64,000 bases of DNA from JANWXD01 sp035575135 (GCA_035575135.1 DATLYE010000048.1:88936-152935); one strand, 5' to 3'; positions 33,464-42,081 are shown, numbered from the stretch's first letter. The notes: a model not told the origin generated them from the letters alone. Numbers and translations are program-made.

Positions 33464-33667
33464 CTAGACCTGCTGCACGTTCTCCGCCTGGAGTCCTTTG
33501 GGGCCCTGTTTGACTTCGAACTCCACCTCCGCCCCGGTTTCCAGCGTTCGATAACCGCTCATCTGGATCGCGGTATGATGCACGAACACGTCCTCACCGC
33601 TGGCTCGCTGGATAAACCCGTAGCCCTTGGCGGCATTGAACCACTTCACGATCCCTCTTTCTCTCAC
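33464..33667 (-). CDS. Cold-shock domain protein
   Basis: Nucleic-acid-binding OB-fold protein of 67 aa, an RNA chaperone. RNP1 is KGYGFIQR and RNP2 is VFVHHTAI; GIVKWFNAAKGYGFI is the usual start and GPKGLQAENVQ the usual end. The GTG at 33667 was chosen because GGAGAGGGAG lies just before it and it yields the standard length; the frame is open 18 codons further but not as family sequence. A sigma-70-like promoter and a leader of about 45 nt with a short hairpin lie upstream, a layout often tied to cold-shock control. Confidence 0.95.
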   Translation of the reverse strand: MRERGIVKWFNAAKGYGFIQRASGEDVFVHHTAIQMSGYRTLETGAEVEFEVKQGPKGLQAENVQQV

Positions 33668-33716
33668 TACTCCCTCTCCTGAACACTCCGGGGATTTCCA
33701 CCGCTTCCTTAGCGGG

Positions 33717-33746
33717 AGCATACGGAGGCCGCGGGCAACAATACAA
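33717..33746 (-). promoter_or_regulatory. Promoter and hairpin leader of the cold-shock gene
   Basis: Minus strand: TTGTAT (33741-33746), 18-nt spacer, TATGCT (33717-33722). The leader starts near 33710 and carries CCGCT-AAGGA-AGCGG (33701-33715), a 5-bp hairpin that includes or abuts the 5' end, then the ribosome binding site. The remaining 33750-33888 contains no recognisable feature. Confidence 0.5.
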
Positions 33747-33888
33747 CGCGGGGCCGTGCGCTTTCGCCGGGAATGGGAAGAGAATCACTCCGGAAGATCA
33801 CAACTGCCATGACGATTGTCGCAGAGACGCTGTGTGCCGGTCAAGCAAAGCTGCAAATCCCCCGCGGCTTTGATAAAGATGAATCCAA

Positions 33889-35256
33889 ATGAGGTCCTGG
33901 GCGGCCGTCTGCCTGTTTGCCTCACTCGCCTGTGGTGCGGAACTGCGCCTGGGAGCTGCCGCCGTCAAGATCACGCCCCCGGCCGGCCTTCCGCTGGCCG
34001 GCTACTACAACGTACGGCTCGCCACGGGCGTCCACGACGATCTGTACGCCAAAGCCTTGGTTCTCGAAAGCGGGGGCTCCCGGGCGGCGCTCGTCGCCTG
34101 TGACCTGATCGCACTCGAACAGGATCTGGTCGAAGCGGCTCGCGCTCTCATCGAAAAAACTACCGGCCTGCCGCGGGAGCAGGTCATGATCAGCGCCACC
34201 CACACCCATACGGGTCCGCTACTGAATCCGCGGTTCCTCTCGCTGATGGAAGGCGCGCCGCGCCAGGCCGCCGAGCGCTACCGCGCTCTGCTGCCGTCGC
34301 GCATTGCCGAGACTGTACGTCTGGCAGAGGCGGCGCTCACGCCGGCTCGCGCCTGGGTCCACACGGGCCGCGAGGACACGGTGAGTTTCTACCGCCGCTT
34401 TCTCATGAAGGACGGTACGGTGCGCTTCAATCCCGGCAAACTCAACCCGGACATCGTGCAGCCGGTAGGAGAGCCGGACCCGGAACTCCCCATCGTGTAT
34501 TTCGACACTTCCGGCGGCGCGCCCCTGGCGACCTATGTCAACTTTGCCCTCCATCTGGACACGGTCGGCGGAACCCTGTATTCGGCAGACTACCCCTACA
34601 CCCTGGCGCGCCTGCTCGGCAAGATCAAAGGCTCGGGGATGCTCACCCTGTTCACCCTCGGCGCCGCGGGCAATGTGAACCACATTGACGTCAGAAGCGC
34701 CGAGCCGCAGAAGGGTCACGCCGAAGCGCAGCGGATCGGGACCATCCTGGCTGGCGAGGTGCTCAAGAGCTACGCGCGCCTGAAGCCCGCCGCGACGGAC
34801 CCGCTGCGCGGGGCCGGCCGCCAGGTCGAACTGCTTGTCTCATCCGTGGACGCGGCTTCTGTGGAGAAAGCGCAGGCCGCGGCGCGGTGGTTCGGCAAGC
34901 CTGGAGCGCCGCCTTTCCTGGACATGGTGGCGGCGCTGCGCACGCTCGACATCGCGGACTTGCGTCGCAAGCCGCTCGCAGCCGAAGTCCAGGTTCTGGC
35001 GTTGGGCGATCAGATCGCCTGGGTGGGGCTCCCCGGGGAGATCTTTGTGGAACTCGGCGTGGCCATCAAGAAGGCCTCGCCCTTCCCGCACACCATCGTC
35101 GTCGGGCTGGCCAATGGCTCGATCGGCTACGTGCCCACTCAAAAGGCCTTTGCCGAAGGGGGCTACGAGGTCATCAGCGCCCGCTGCGCGCCGGGCTGCG
35201 GCGAGCTCCTCGCCGACGCCGCCATCCGCCTGTTGCGCGAGCTCCGCAAGCGGTGA
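33889..35256 (+). CDS. Neutral/alkaline ceramidase N-terminal-domain-like exported protein
   Basis: Protein of 455 aa with a short signal peptide (WAAVCLFASLACGAE). It matches the catalytic domain of neutral ceramidases: LGAAAVKITPPAGLPLAGYYN, GVHDDLYAKALVLES, the metal-binding MISATHTHTGP, NFALHLDTVGG and TLGAAGNVNHIDVR. Zn ligands would be the His residues in these motifs. It lacks the C-terminal Ig-like domain of the Pseudomonas enzyme. Many such short proteins in Acidobacteria and Planctomycetes are not shown to act on ceramide, so an amidase on a surface lipid or sugar amide is a fair guess only. No clear Shine-Dalgarno site before ATG 33889. Confidence 0.85.
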   Translation: MRSWAAVCLFASLACGAELRLGAAAVKITPPAGLPLAGYYNVRLATGVHDDLYAKALVLESGGSRAALVACDLIALEQDLVEAARALIEKTTGLPREQVMISATHTHTGPLLNPRFLSLMEGAPRQAAERYRALLPSRIAETVRLAEAALTPARAWVHTGREDTVSFYRRFLMKDGTVRFNPGKLNPDIVQPVGEPDPELPIVYFDTSGGAPLATYVNFALHLDTVGGTLYSADYPYTLARLLGKIKGSGMLTLFTLGAAGNVNHIDVRSAEPQKGHAEAQRIGTILAGEVLKSYARLKPAATDPLRGAGRQVELLVSSVDAASVEKAQAAARWFGKPGAPPFLDMVAALRTLDIADLRRKPLAAEVQVLALGDQIAWVGLPGEIFVELGVAIKKASPFPHTIVVGLANGSIGYVPTQKAFAEGGYEVISARCAPGCGELLADAAIRLLRELRKR

Positions 35257-35271
35257 CGCGCCGTCCCGCTC

Positions 35272-38058
35272 TTAGCTCTTCACGCGAATCTCCACGGCTA
35301 CTCCCCCCACAATCCTCCCGCTGCGCGCCTCCCGCTGCACGAGATCCATGTGCAGCAGCTCGCCCGGCCTGGCCTGGGAGGGAACGCGGACCCGTAAGCC
35401 GAACGTAAGCTGCTGTTGAGCTGCAAGAGTCACCGGGATGTGCGCCCGGACGCCCTCCCCGAAAAGCGCTTCGGTCCGGAACGCCGGCAAGCTCGCCAGC
35501 GTCGGCGGGTCGTCGGAACGGGCTACGCGCACCGGCTGCGGCGCCGGGTTGGCCGCGTTGTCCCGGCCCGCGCAGTCCAGCGCAACCCCTTCGTCGGCGA
35601 TCGGCGTTGCCGGAGATGCCCAGGCGGCCAGCCGCAGTCCGGGCGTCCGAACAAACGGGGCCGGATTTCCGTGCAGCAGGCCCGCTTCCAGTCCGGGATG
35701 ACTGCGCGGCCGCAACAGCTCCAGGCGGTAGCGCATCGCCAATCCCGCCCGCAGGTGGGAAACGACCACCGGGATCACGATCCAGGTGTTCGGCTTCAGA
35801 TCCACGATCGTGAGATTCTTTTGGGCCAGGTTATTGCTTTCCCAGACATGTCGGCCCGCCACCGGCCGGTCACTTCGAGTCAGGACCGACGCAAGCAGGC
35901 AGGCGTGCGTTCCGGCCGGCGGCACGAGGTTCCTCGGCCACCGCGCTTTCACGATCATCGAAGCGCCGGGCGCCAGATCGAATCCGGAGGCCGCAGCGAC
36001 GCAGGGAAGAAAATCGTCCGGGTAGGAAAACTGCGTTCCCGCAAACTGCTTGACGTGGAAGGTGACCAGAAAATGGCGGGCAACGGAGGCGCCACGGTTG
36101 CGTACGCGCGCATGGAACCAGTTGTCCTGACCCGACTCCGGCGACTGGTGCGCCAGGCCCCCGTCATCCGCGTTGCGCACCCATAGATCGGGCGAATTCC
36201 AGAACGTGCCGCCCCATTGCTCGGCCCCGCTGTGAGAAGGTTCATCCCGAAGCCACAAATCCGGAGCCGGCGACGGGTCGCTGAATCCGTAGACGAAGCG
36301 ATGAAACGCATCCACAAGCTGCGCATTACCCGTGCGGCAGACCAAAAACTCCTCGATGTCCGTCGTGGTTGCGGGCCGCTTCCACCGCCGCTTGTAAAAA
36401 TCGCTCATCAGGGATCGCAATGTGCCCGCTCCGATCCACGCCGCCACGCCCTTCCAGAACCGGTAGCCGTCCGTGTAGGCTCCTCCGGCCGTCACCCGCA
36501 CCCAGGGATTGCGAGGACACAGCGTGACCGGCGGATCACTGAAGTTGAAGGGCAGCGTTTCAGAAGCGCCGTTGTCGTTGTACACCGTCCAGGCCTCATC
36601 CCACCAACCGTCGGGCTGGCCGGCCGGTTTGACACCCCGGGCCCACCAGCTGTGGAACGTTTCATGACGCAGGGCGCCCGTTGCCGTGGTCGTGCCGCCT
36701 TCGTATTCCATGCCGCCCACGTTGAAAAATGCCACGAACCGGTTGCCGTGGACGTAAGGGCCGGTCGAGTTTTCGTTGTCGGCCAGAAACCCGGCGATCT
36801 GGGTGATCTGCGTGTTGAGGTTCACTGCACTGGCGGCCGGCTTCCAGGCCTCGATCGTCACCGAGGCCCCGGAAACCGGAAGTACCGTGGCGCCGCTTGC
36901 GGAAGCCAGCGAGTCGGTGGGACGGATTTCCAAAAGCGGAGAAAGCGCCGTAAAGCGTCCCGGAAACTGGACGCGCCAGTGGTTTGGTCCCAGAACGGTC
37001 ACCGCCCCGTTGGTGATCACGCTGTGCGGTATGGAGGAGTTGACCAGTTGGAGGTCCAGCTGGAGATCGAACTGATCGAAGATCAGATTGGCCGGCACCC
37101 AGGCCTCCAGATACCTGCCCGCGCCCAGGTCTGTAAAACCGAAGTTGAACACCAGCCGCGGCCCGGCACTGAAGGTCATCGCCGGCTGATACGAGCCGGC
37201 CGAGGAGGCCTGCGGAGGCCCGAGGGTGTAGGTCACGCGCAGCGTGTGCGTAGAGCCTGCGTCCACCGCTTGCTCGAGAACGCGAAGCTCCGCCTGCGCG
37301 CCGCCTCCAAAGTCATGGTGAGCGGCCTTGCTCGTGGGAACGGAAGCACCGTCCAGCCACACGCCCGTAATGCTCTGCCGCAGGTCGAAAATCGGGTTTC
37401 CCCCGTATGGGCCGACTTTAAACACGACGGTTGCATCACCTGTGCCGGACGAGGTCGCCCCGTCGAAGACCAGCGCCGCCGCAATGGATTGAATGTCAAT
37501 CGGGACGGCCCACAGGCCGTCCACCAGCCGCGGCGGCGGAGCCAGATCCAGGTTCGTTCCGGTCAGTGGCGCCGGAGCGGGCAACAGATCGAGCAAACCC
37601 GACAGGCCGGCCACACATTCGCCGTCGCCGGGCTGGCAGGAGCCCGAGTTCCGCTTCAGGATCGCGCGCCAGCCAAACCCGCGCGCCGCCGTGATGTGGC
37701 TGAACGTTTCGGTGACGAAAATGCTGCGGTCGCTCGGCGCCGCATGACCGGCCTTTTGCAGCGCCAGATCGAAAATCGGCCGGTTGGGCTTGCCGGCATT
37801 GCCCGGAATCTCCGTCGAGATGGTGACCAGCGCGCCCTCGATGTAGCGGGCAAGTCCGAGGTTCTGCAGGACGGCCTGCACCTGACCCACCGTGGTCCCC
37901 GCCGGCTGGTTGGAGATCAACCCCAGCCGGTAGCCCCGCTGCTGCAAAGTCTGCAAGACATCCAGGGCGTCGGCAAAACGCTCCATCTGCCCGGCCGCAT
38001 TCGAAAAAACGAGCGTGTCGCCGAGATCAAAAAAAATCACTCTGGGTTCGGCCGCCAT
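35272..38058 (-). CDS. HAD-like hydrolase domain fused to an M1-type zinc metallopeptidase-like protein
   Basis: Large protein of 928 aa with no signal peptide. Residues about 5-165 form a HAD-like domain: VIFFDLGDTLVFSN (nucleophile Asp11; the +2 acid/base position is Gly), GLISNQPAG, KPNRPIFDLALQKAG and SIFVTETFSHITAARGFGWRAIL. Residues about 180-600 are gluzincin-like: HETFH at 465-469 and Glu488 in WWDEAW fit HExxH-x18-E exactly, and DGYRFWKG/YKRRWKRP follow. Residues about 600-928 are beta-rich, probably Ig-like or CARDB-like (DNWFHARVRNRGASVARHFLV). I know no named family with this order. GGGAG lies 7 nt before the ATG. Co-directional with a small beta protein and a metzincin. Confidence 0.72.
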   Translation of the reverse strand: MAAEPRVIFFDLGDTLVFSNAAGQMERFADALDVLQTLQQRGYRLGLISNQPAGTTVGQVQAVLQNLGLARYIEGALVTISTEIPGNAGKPNRPIFDLALQKAGHAAPSDRSIFVTETFSHITAARGFGWRAILKRNSGSCQPGDGECVAGLSGLLDLLPAPAPLTGTNLDLAPPPRLVDGLWAVPIDIQSIAAALVFDGATSSGTGDATVVFKVGPYGGNPIFDLRQSITGVWLDGASVPTSKAAHHDFGGGAQAELRVLEQAVDAGSTHTLRVTYTLGPPQASSAGSYQPAMTFSAGPRLVFNFGFTDLGAGRYLEAWVPANLIFDQFDLQLDLQLVNSSIPHSVITNGAVTVLGPNHWRVQFPGRFTALSPLLEIRPTDSLASASGATVLPVSGASVTIEAWKPAASAVNLNTQITQIAGFLADNENSTGPYVHGNRFVAFFNVGGMEYEGGTTTATGALRHETFHSWWARGVKPAGQPDGWWDEAWTVYNDNGASETLPFNFSDPPVTLCPRNPWVRVTAGGAYTDGYRFWKGVAAWIGAGTLRSLMSDFYKRRWKRPATTTDIEEFLVCRTGNAQLVDAFHRFVYGFSDPSPAPDLWLRDEPSHSGAEQWGGTFWNSPDLWVRNADDGGLAHQSPESGQDNWFHARVRNRGASVARHFLVTFHVKQFAGTQFSYPDDFLPCVAAASGFDLAPGASMIVKARWPRNLVPPAGTHACLLASVLTRSDRPVAGRHVWESNNLAQKNLTIVDLKPNTWIVIPVVVSHLRAGLAMRYRLELLRPRSHPGLEAGLLHGNPAPFVRTPGLRLAAWASPATPIADEGVALDCAGRDNAANPAPQPVRVARSDDPPTLASLPAFRTEALFGEGVRAHIPVTLAAQQQLTFGLRVRVPSQARPGELLHMDLVQREARSGRIVGGVAVEIRVKS

Positions 38059-38076
38059 GCTGTGCTCCCGTGACGA

Positions 38077-38376
38077 CTACCGCTCGCGGCGGTATTCGAA
38101 TTCGCAGCCGTCCGGGTCCGTGAAGCGCAGAATGTCGCCGCTTTGCGTGAACCGGTAGGCAATGACTGCGTCGTTCGCCGTCGAAATGCGGATCTGCTCC
38201 GGGCCGGAGACCTCCCAGCTGCCGGAGTCCCACAGCGTGAAGCTTCCCGGCGGATCCTTCTCGCCGGCATACAGGCCGTTGTCGGCAAACTGCAAGCGGT
38301 CCGGATACACCGCGCTGCACTCCGAGCGCGTAATCTTTGTCCAGTTCCCCACCAGCACCGCCGCTGCTTGAGGCAT
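38077..38376 (-). CDS. Small beta-rich protein between two metallopeptidase-like genes
   Basis: Not recognised. 99 aa: PQAAAVLVGNWTKITRSECSAVYPDRLQF, then LYAGEKDPPGSFTLWDSGSWEVSGPEQIRIST and ending DILRFTDPDGCEFEYRR. The GNW start and repeated strands resemble the lipocalin-like families that begin with a short GxW motif. Two Cys could pair. The start at 38376 is set by AGAGGAG 8 nt upstream. The frame is open to a GTG at 38475, whose translation mimics a lipoprotein signal (LLGAGC), but that stretch is the intergenic hairpin 38399-38427. It lies 18 nt before the HAD-M1 gene. Confidence 0.68.
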   Translation of the reverse strand: MPQAAAVLVGNWTKITRSECSAVYPDRLQFADNGLYAGEKDPPGSFTLWDSGSWEVSGPEQIRISTANDAVIAYRFTQSGDILRFTDPDGCEFEYRRER

Positions 38377-38398
38377 CGTTGCTCTCCTCTCGGAAGGC

Positions 38399-38427
38399 CT
38401 GGGCGCGGGTTCGCAGCCCGCGCCCAG
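38399..38427. repeat. Perfect 11-bp inverted repeat between metzincin and small-protein genes
   Basis: CTGGGCGCGGG (38399-38409), 7-nt loop, CCCGCGCCCAG (38417-38427). On the minus strand it lies about 50 nt after the metzincin stop and 22 nt before the next ATG. No T-run follows. It could attenuate, stabilise the upstream message or space the two translation units. Confidence 0.7.
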
Positions 38428-38479
38428 TAACATTACAGCCACGGGCAATGTCGCCTTGCCCAGTAGCCGCGGCACCGCA

Positions 38480-40621
38480 CTATCCCATCTTGGCGGCAGC
38501 GGCTTTGAACAGTCTGGCAGCTTTGCGTTTCTCGGCGTCGCTCATGACGCAGCCCTCGAGCAGCTTGCCCGCCCCAGGGTCCGGTCCGCGCTGGCCGAAA
38601 CGCTCGGCGCGCCGCTTCGCTTCGATATAGGCGTAGTGCGGCCGGAGCACCGGGTTGGCCAGCGCCGCGCCGATGGCTTCGACCCCGTCCTTGAGATGAT
38701 CGCCGCCCAGCGCTAGTGTGAGCAGCGCATCGGGCGATGACAGCACCTTGAGGGCTGCCTCGGCGTGGGCCTGATCCGCCGCCGCCGTCACGATGACGTC
38801 CGCCGAACCCTCGACGATGCGGTCAATTCCCTGTACGTTCCACCGCACTTCCACTGTGACACGGTGAGGTCCCGGGGCGGGGAACAGTGCCCCGTCGGGA
38901 CCACGCAGCAGGGTCAGCGAATCACCGATGCTTTCGCCCGGCGCCAGGGCCCGCATGGGCTGCTCGTCCAGACAGCCGATGATCGAAGAAAAGATTCGGG
39001 TGTTACCCGACGGGTCGGTCACCGTTCCGCGAACGAATCCGCCTTTGAGGCTGAGCCGCTCCGGCACTACGGCAGGCTGGCTTCCGGCGTTCCTTAATTC
39101 CAGGTCAACCCGTACGGGCGCTCCCAGCGGTAAGGCCGCCATCACGGGCGATACCCGCAGTTCCAGCCCTTCGGCCGTCTCCGTGAGGTCGGTCGGGCTG
39201 ATCGCCGGCGTAGTCGTCGAGGCCGTGCCGAACGCCGTCCCGCCCGGACGCACGTACACGTCGGGGTAATGGCGCAGCCGCTTGAGGTCGTCATCCGCGA
39301 AGGCCCACTTGATGCACGCCGGGAACGTCGCCGGACAGGAAAAGGCAATCACATCCGTCGTGTTCATGAACCCGTTGTCCACCGTATTGTGATACAGCCC
39401 CATGGCGTGGCCCAGCTCATGCACCGCCGTGCGGAAGTAAGGAGCGGCAGCCGCGCCGAAACGCACGCCCTTCACTGTGCCCCACGGACTGGAGTTCGGG
39501 ATCACCCAGTGCGAGCTGATCCCCAGGCCTTCCCGCGGTACGTTGTTGGAGTCCGTCCCGAAGGCGTCATACATGATGCCGCGCGGCGTGGAGTCCAGCA
39601 GCCGCACGGCCAGAATGTGGTATCGCCATTCCTTGTCCAGGTTCGTCGCCGCCCGGTGAGCCAGCATGGCGGCGTGCAGCTCTGCATCCGACCAGGAGTC
39701 CCCGCTCGGCGGCGCGACGTTGAGCTCGCTCACCTGAACGTTGATGTCCCAGCCGACCTGGTCGAAAATGCTGTTCCAGGTCACTCCCGCGCCGTTGTTC
39801 AGCGGAACCTCCGAACCCGCCACCGTGTCAATCTCGATCGTGGCTTTGCGGAAGTACTTCGAAACCCAGCCCATGGTGAGGCGGCCCACCACCGTGCCCG
39901 AGCTGTTCTTGACGTCCCCTTCCAGGTAATCGCCCGGGGACGGATACCCGGCCGGAGCGGTCTTCCACGTCATCAGCGCCGTGAAGGACCCCTCGTTGGT
40001 CCACGTGTTCGGGGCTGTGAACCGCCACATCTCGAACCCAAGCGTGAAGCCGGTCCCCAGAGTGAAAAACTCCAGCAGTTGCGTGATCCGCAGATAGTAA
40101 CGATATCGGTTGCGGGCGAAAACGGGAATGCCCGCGGCTGGGTTCGGCCCCGACCCCAGAACCACAAAGGGTTGAAGGGCGGGATGGGGTTGCAGCGCAA
40201 CAGGTTGCGGCTGAGGGCTGGGTTGAGGCTGAAGAGGTTGTGGCTGAACGGGCTGCACCACCGCCTCCGGAAGGACCGGACCGATGAAGATCAACGGCCG
40301 CTGGTACAAGTCCCCGCTCGCCGTGCGCCCCGCACTGTGACATTCCACGCGAATCGTGCCGTCATAGGTGAGAAAGAACCCGGCCTTGGGCTTGTAGTTC
40401 ACCAGATAGCAGCCGCACCGCAGGCTTCGGATGTGAAATGGCGGAAAGCGGAGCCCTGCGGGCACAGGCTGGAGCGCCAGCGCCCGCGTTATTGCGCTCG
40501 TAGTGGGGTCATCGGAGCCTGCTGCGGCTTCTGGGCCTCCTTCCTCCGGCGCCGCCGGTACTGCTTCAGGAAGCGGCGGCAAAGACACCCCAGATTCCTG
40601 GGGATTACGTTTGCTTGGCAT
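38480..40621 (-). CDS. Metzincin-type zinc metalloprotease without a signal peptide
   Basis: Protein of 713 aa. The zinc motif HELGHAMGLYH (His401, Glu402, His405, His411) with a close Met-turn, FMNTT (Met419), defines a metzincin. Residues 1-50 are disordered and Pro/Glu/Ala-rich, and about 120-150 are a Gln-Pro repeat (QPVQPQPLQPQPSPQPQP). A beta-rich domain precedes the protease and another, RVDLELRNAGSQPAVVPERLSL, follows, ending in a helical tail. No Sec, Tat or lipoprotein signal is visible, odd for a metzincin; it may be intracellular or exported by a dedicated secretion machine. AGAGGAG lies 7 nt before the ATG, with a promoter at 40696-40724. Confidence 0.85.
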   Translation of the reverse strand: MPSKRNPQESGVSLPPLPEAVPAAPEEGGPEAAAGSDDPTTSAITRALALQPVPAGLRFPPFHIRSLRCGCYLVNYKPKAGFFLTYDGTIRVECHSAGRTASGDLYQRPLIFIGPVLPEAVVQPVQPQPLQPQPSPQPQPVALQPHPALQPFVVLGSGPNPAAGIPVFARNRYRYYLRITQLLEFFTLGTGFTLGFEMWRFTAPNTWTNEGSFTALMTWKTAPAGYPSPGDYLEGDVKNSSGTVVGRLTMGWVSKYFRKATIEIDTVAGSEVPLNNGAGVTWNSIFDQVGWDINVQVSELNVAPPSGDSWSDAELHAAMLAHRAATNLDKEWRYHILAVRLLDSTPRGIMYDAFGTDSNNVPREGLGISSHWVIPNSSPWGTVKGVRFGAAAAPYFRTAVHELGHAMGLYHNTVDNGFMNTTDVIAFSCPATFPACIKWAFADDDLKRLRHYPDVYVRPGGTAFGTASTTTPAISPTDLTETAEGLELRVSPVMAALPLGAPVRVDLELRNAGSQPAVVPERLSLKGGFVRGTVTDPSGNTRIFSSIIGCLDEQPMRALAPGESIGDSLTLLRGPDGALFPAPGPHRVTVEVRWNVQGIDRIVEGSADVIVTAAADQAHAEAALKVLSSPDALLTLALGGDHLKDGVEAIGAALANPVLRPHYAYIEAKRRAERFGQRGPDPGAGKLLEGCVMSDAEKRKAARLFKAAAAKMG

Positions 40622-40695
40622 GAGTTATCTCCTCTCTTCGTTGTTCTTGAGTAGCGCGGACTTTGGTAATCTGCCTCCGAAATCCGGCCTCCCCA

Positions 40696-40724
40696 ACTCT
40701 ACACCGAATACCCCTCGGGTACAA
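40696..40724 (-). promoter_or_regulatory. Sigma-70-like promoter of the metzincin/HAD-M1 cluster
   Basis: Minus strand: TTGTAC (40719-40724), 17-nt spacer, TAGAGT (40696-40701). Leader of about 68 nt to the ATG at 40621. The rest of the 168-nt gap shows nothing further. Confidence 0.5.
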
Positions 40725-40789
40725 GGAGGAAGATACAGAACCAGTACTAGAAGTCCTGCTGCGAAGGAAATTTGGTTAGCGTACGCGGA

Positions 40790-41230
40790 TCACTCTTGGC
40801 AGGCCCGCTCTCTCATCTTCTCGAAAAATCGCTTGATGAGATACTTCGCCGTCGCGTCCAGCAGCCGCTGGCCGACCCCTGCAATCATGCCCCCCACCTG
40901 AACCTCGCCGTCGTAGCGAACTTCCGTTGCCCCGTCCACAGGCGAGAGCGTGAGCACGCCCTCGCCTTTCATGAAGCCGATCTTGCCGTCCCCTTCCACA
41001 ATGAGCCGGAATCGGGCGGGGAATTCCTTATCTGCCACGCGGATCTTGCCGGCGAACAATCCCTGGATGCTCGAGATCACGAGGTTCATCTTCATCTCGT
41101 ACTCATCTTCGGCCGTGCGCACCAGTTCCCGGCATCCCGGCATGGAGGCCGCCAGGGCTTCCGGGTCCTGCAGCAGCGTATAAGTCCGCTCTGGATTGGC
41201 CGGCAGCGTGTAGGCGCCGCTGATCTTCAT
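40790..41230 (-). CDS. coxG: CoxG family protein (SRPBCC fold)
   Basis: Protein of 146 aa of the carbon monoxide dehydrogenase subunit G family. MKISGAYTLPANPERTYTLLQDPEALAASMPGCREL is the family start; GLFAGKIRVADK and VRYDGEVQVGGMIAGVGQRLLDATAKYLIKRFFEKM complete the hydrophobic-cavity START-like fold. CoxG is linked to membrane attachment and activity of CO dehydrogenase in Oligotropha. It has no C-terminal transmembrane helix here. The ATG overlaps the coxM stop by 4 nt (ATGA). Last gene of the cox unit. Confidence 0.9.
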   Translation of the reverse strand: MKISGAYTLPANPERTYTLLQDPEALAASMPGCRELVRTAEDEYEMKMNLVISSIQGLFAGKIRVADKEFPARFRLIVEGDGKIGFMKGEGVLTLSPVDGATEVRYDGEVQVGGMIAGVGQRLLDATAKYLIKRFFEKMRERACQE

Positions 41231-42081
41231 GCGGCCTGAAGGGCGGCCCGCAGGGCGCGGGCGGCATAGACGCGCGCCAGATGCGTGCGGTATTCGGCCG
41301 AGGCGTACAGATCCGAGTTGGCCTCGACGCCGTCGGGAACCGCCCCGGCTGCGGCGCGTACGTCAGCCTCCGTCGCGCTGCTGCCTTCGAGCAGCTTCTC
41401 CGCGGCGATCGCCCGGAACGGCTTGGCGGCGAGGCCGGTGACGCCGAGCCGCGCCATGGTGATCCTGCCTTCCGATCGCCTGACCCGGGCGGCAATCCCC
41501 ACCACGGCGAAGCCGGAAGCGGGATGCGCCACTTTCTGGTACGAGACGCCGGTTCCGGGCGTTTCCGCCGGTACAATCACTTCACGCACGATCTCCCCGG
41601 GTTCGAGCGCGGTGGTGAATACGTCTGTGAAGAAATCCGTGATGGCCACGGTGCGCTCTGCCCCCGCCCGTGCCAGGCGCACCTGAGCTTCCAGCGCCAG
41701 CAGGGCCGCCGGGTAGTCCGCGGCCGGATCCGCGTGGGCCAGACTGCCCCCGATCGTTCCGACGTTGCGCACCTGCATGTCCCCGATCTGCGCCGCCGTC
41801 GCCGCAAGAAGCGGACAGCGCGCCTTGAGCACCGGTGAAGACTCGATCTCGTAGTGCGTCGTCATGGCCCCGATGCGGATCGCCCCGTCTTCTTCCCGGA
41901 TATAGCTCAGTCCCGGGATCCGGCCCAGATCCACGACGCGCTCCGGCGCGGCCAGGCGCAGTTTCATCAGCGGAATCAGGCTCATGCCGCCCGCCAGCGG
42001 TTTGGCCGATCCGTCCGCCAGCAGCTGGAGCGCTTCTTCCAGCGTCCTGGGCGCCTCGTACTCGAAATTCTGCGGAATCAT
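41227..42081 (-). CDS. coxM: Xanthine dehydrogenase-family FAD-binding subunit (CoxM-like)
   Basis: Medium subunit of about 284 aa that carries FAD and passes electrons from the 2Fe-2S subunit to an acceptor. IPQNFEYEAPRTLEEALQLLADGSAKPLAGGMSLIPLMKLRLA holds the PLAGGMSL FAD loop; AAQIGDMQVRNVGTIGGSLAHADPAADYPAALLAL is the second FAD motif with TIGGSLAHADP. The start at 42081 was chosen because its ATG overlaps the coxL TGA by 4 nt and gives the usual length; the frame is open ten codons further. Middle of the coxS-L-M-G order. Confidence 0.93.
   Translation of the reverse strand: MIPQNFEYEAPRTLEEALQLLADGSAKPLAGGMSLIPLMKLRLAAPERVVDLGRIPGLSYIREEDGAIRIGAMTTHYEIESSPVLKARCPLLAATAAQIGDMQVRNVGTIGGSLAHADPAADYPAALLALEAQVRLARAGAERTVAITDFFTDVFTTALEPGEIVREVIVPAETPGTGVSYQKVAHPASGFAVVGIAARVRRSEGRITMARLGVTGLAAKPFRAIAAEKLLEGSSATEADVRAAAGAVPDGVEANSDLYASAEYRTHLARVYAARALRAALQAA

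Noticed and set aside
36217..38073. Open frame of about 620 codons on the plus strand opposite the HAD-M1 gene
   Set aside because: Basic, low-structure translation typical of antisense frames; no start signal, and the minus strand carries the conserved motifs.
38377..38475. Lipoprotein signal for the small beta protein, from a GTG at 38475
   Set aside because: The codons fall on an 11-bp perfect hairpin and no Shine-Dalgarno site precedes the GTG, while AGAGGAG precedes the ATG at 38376.
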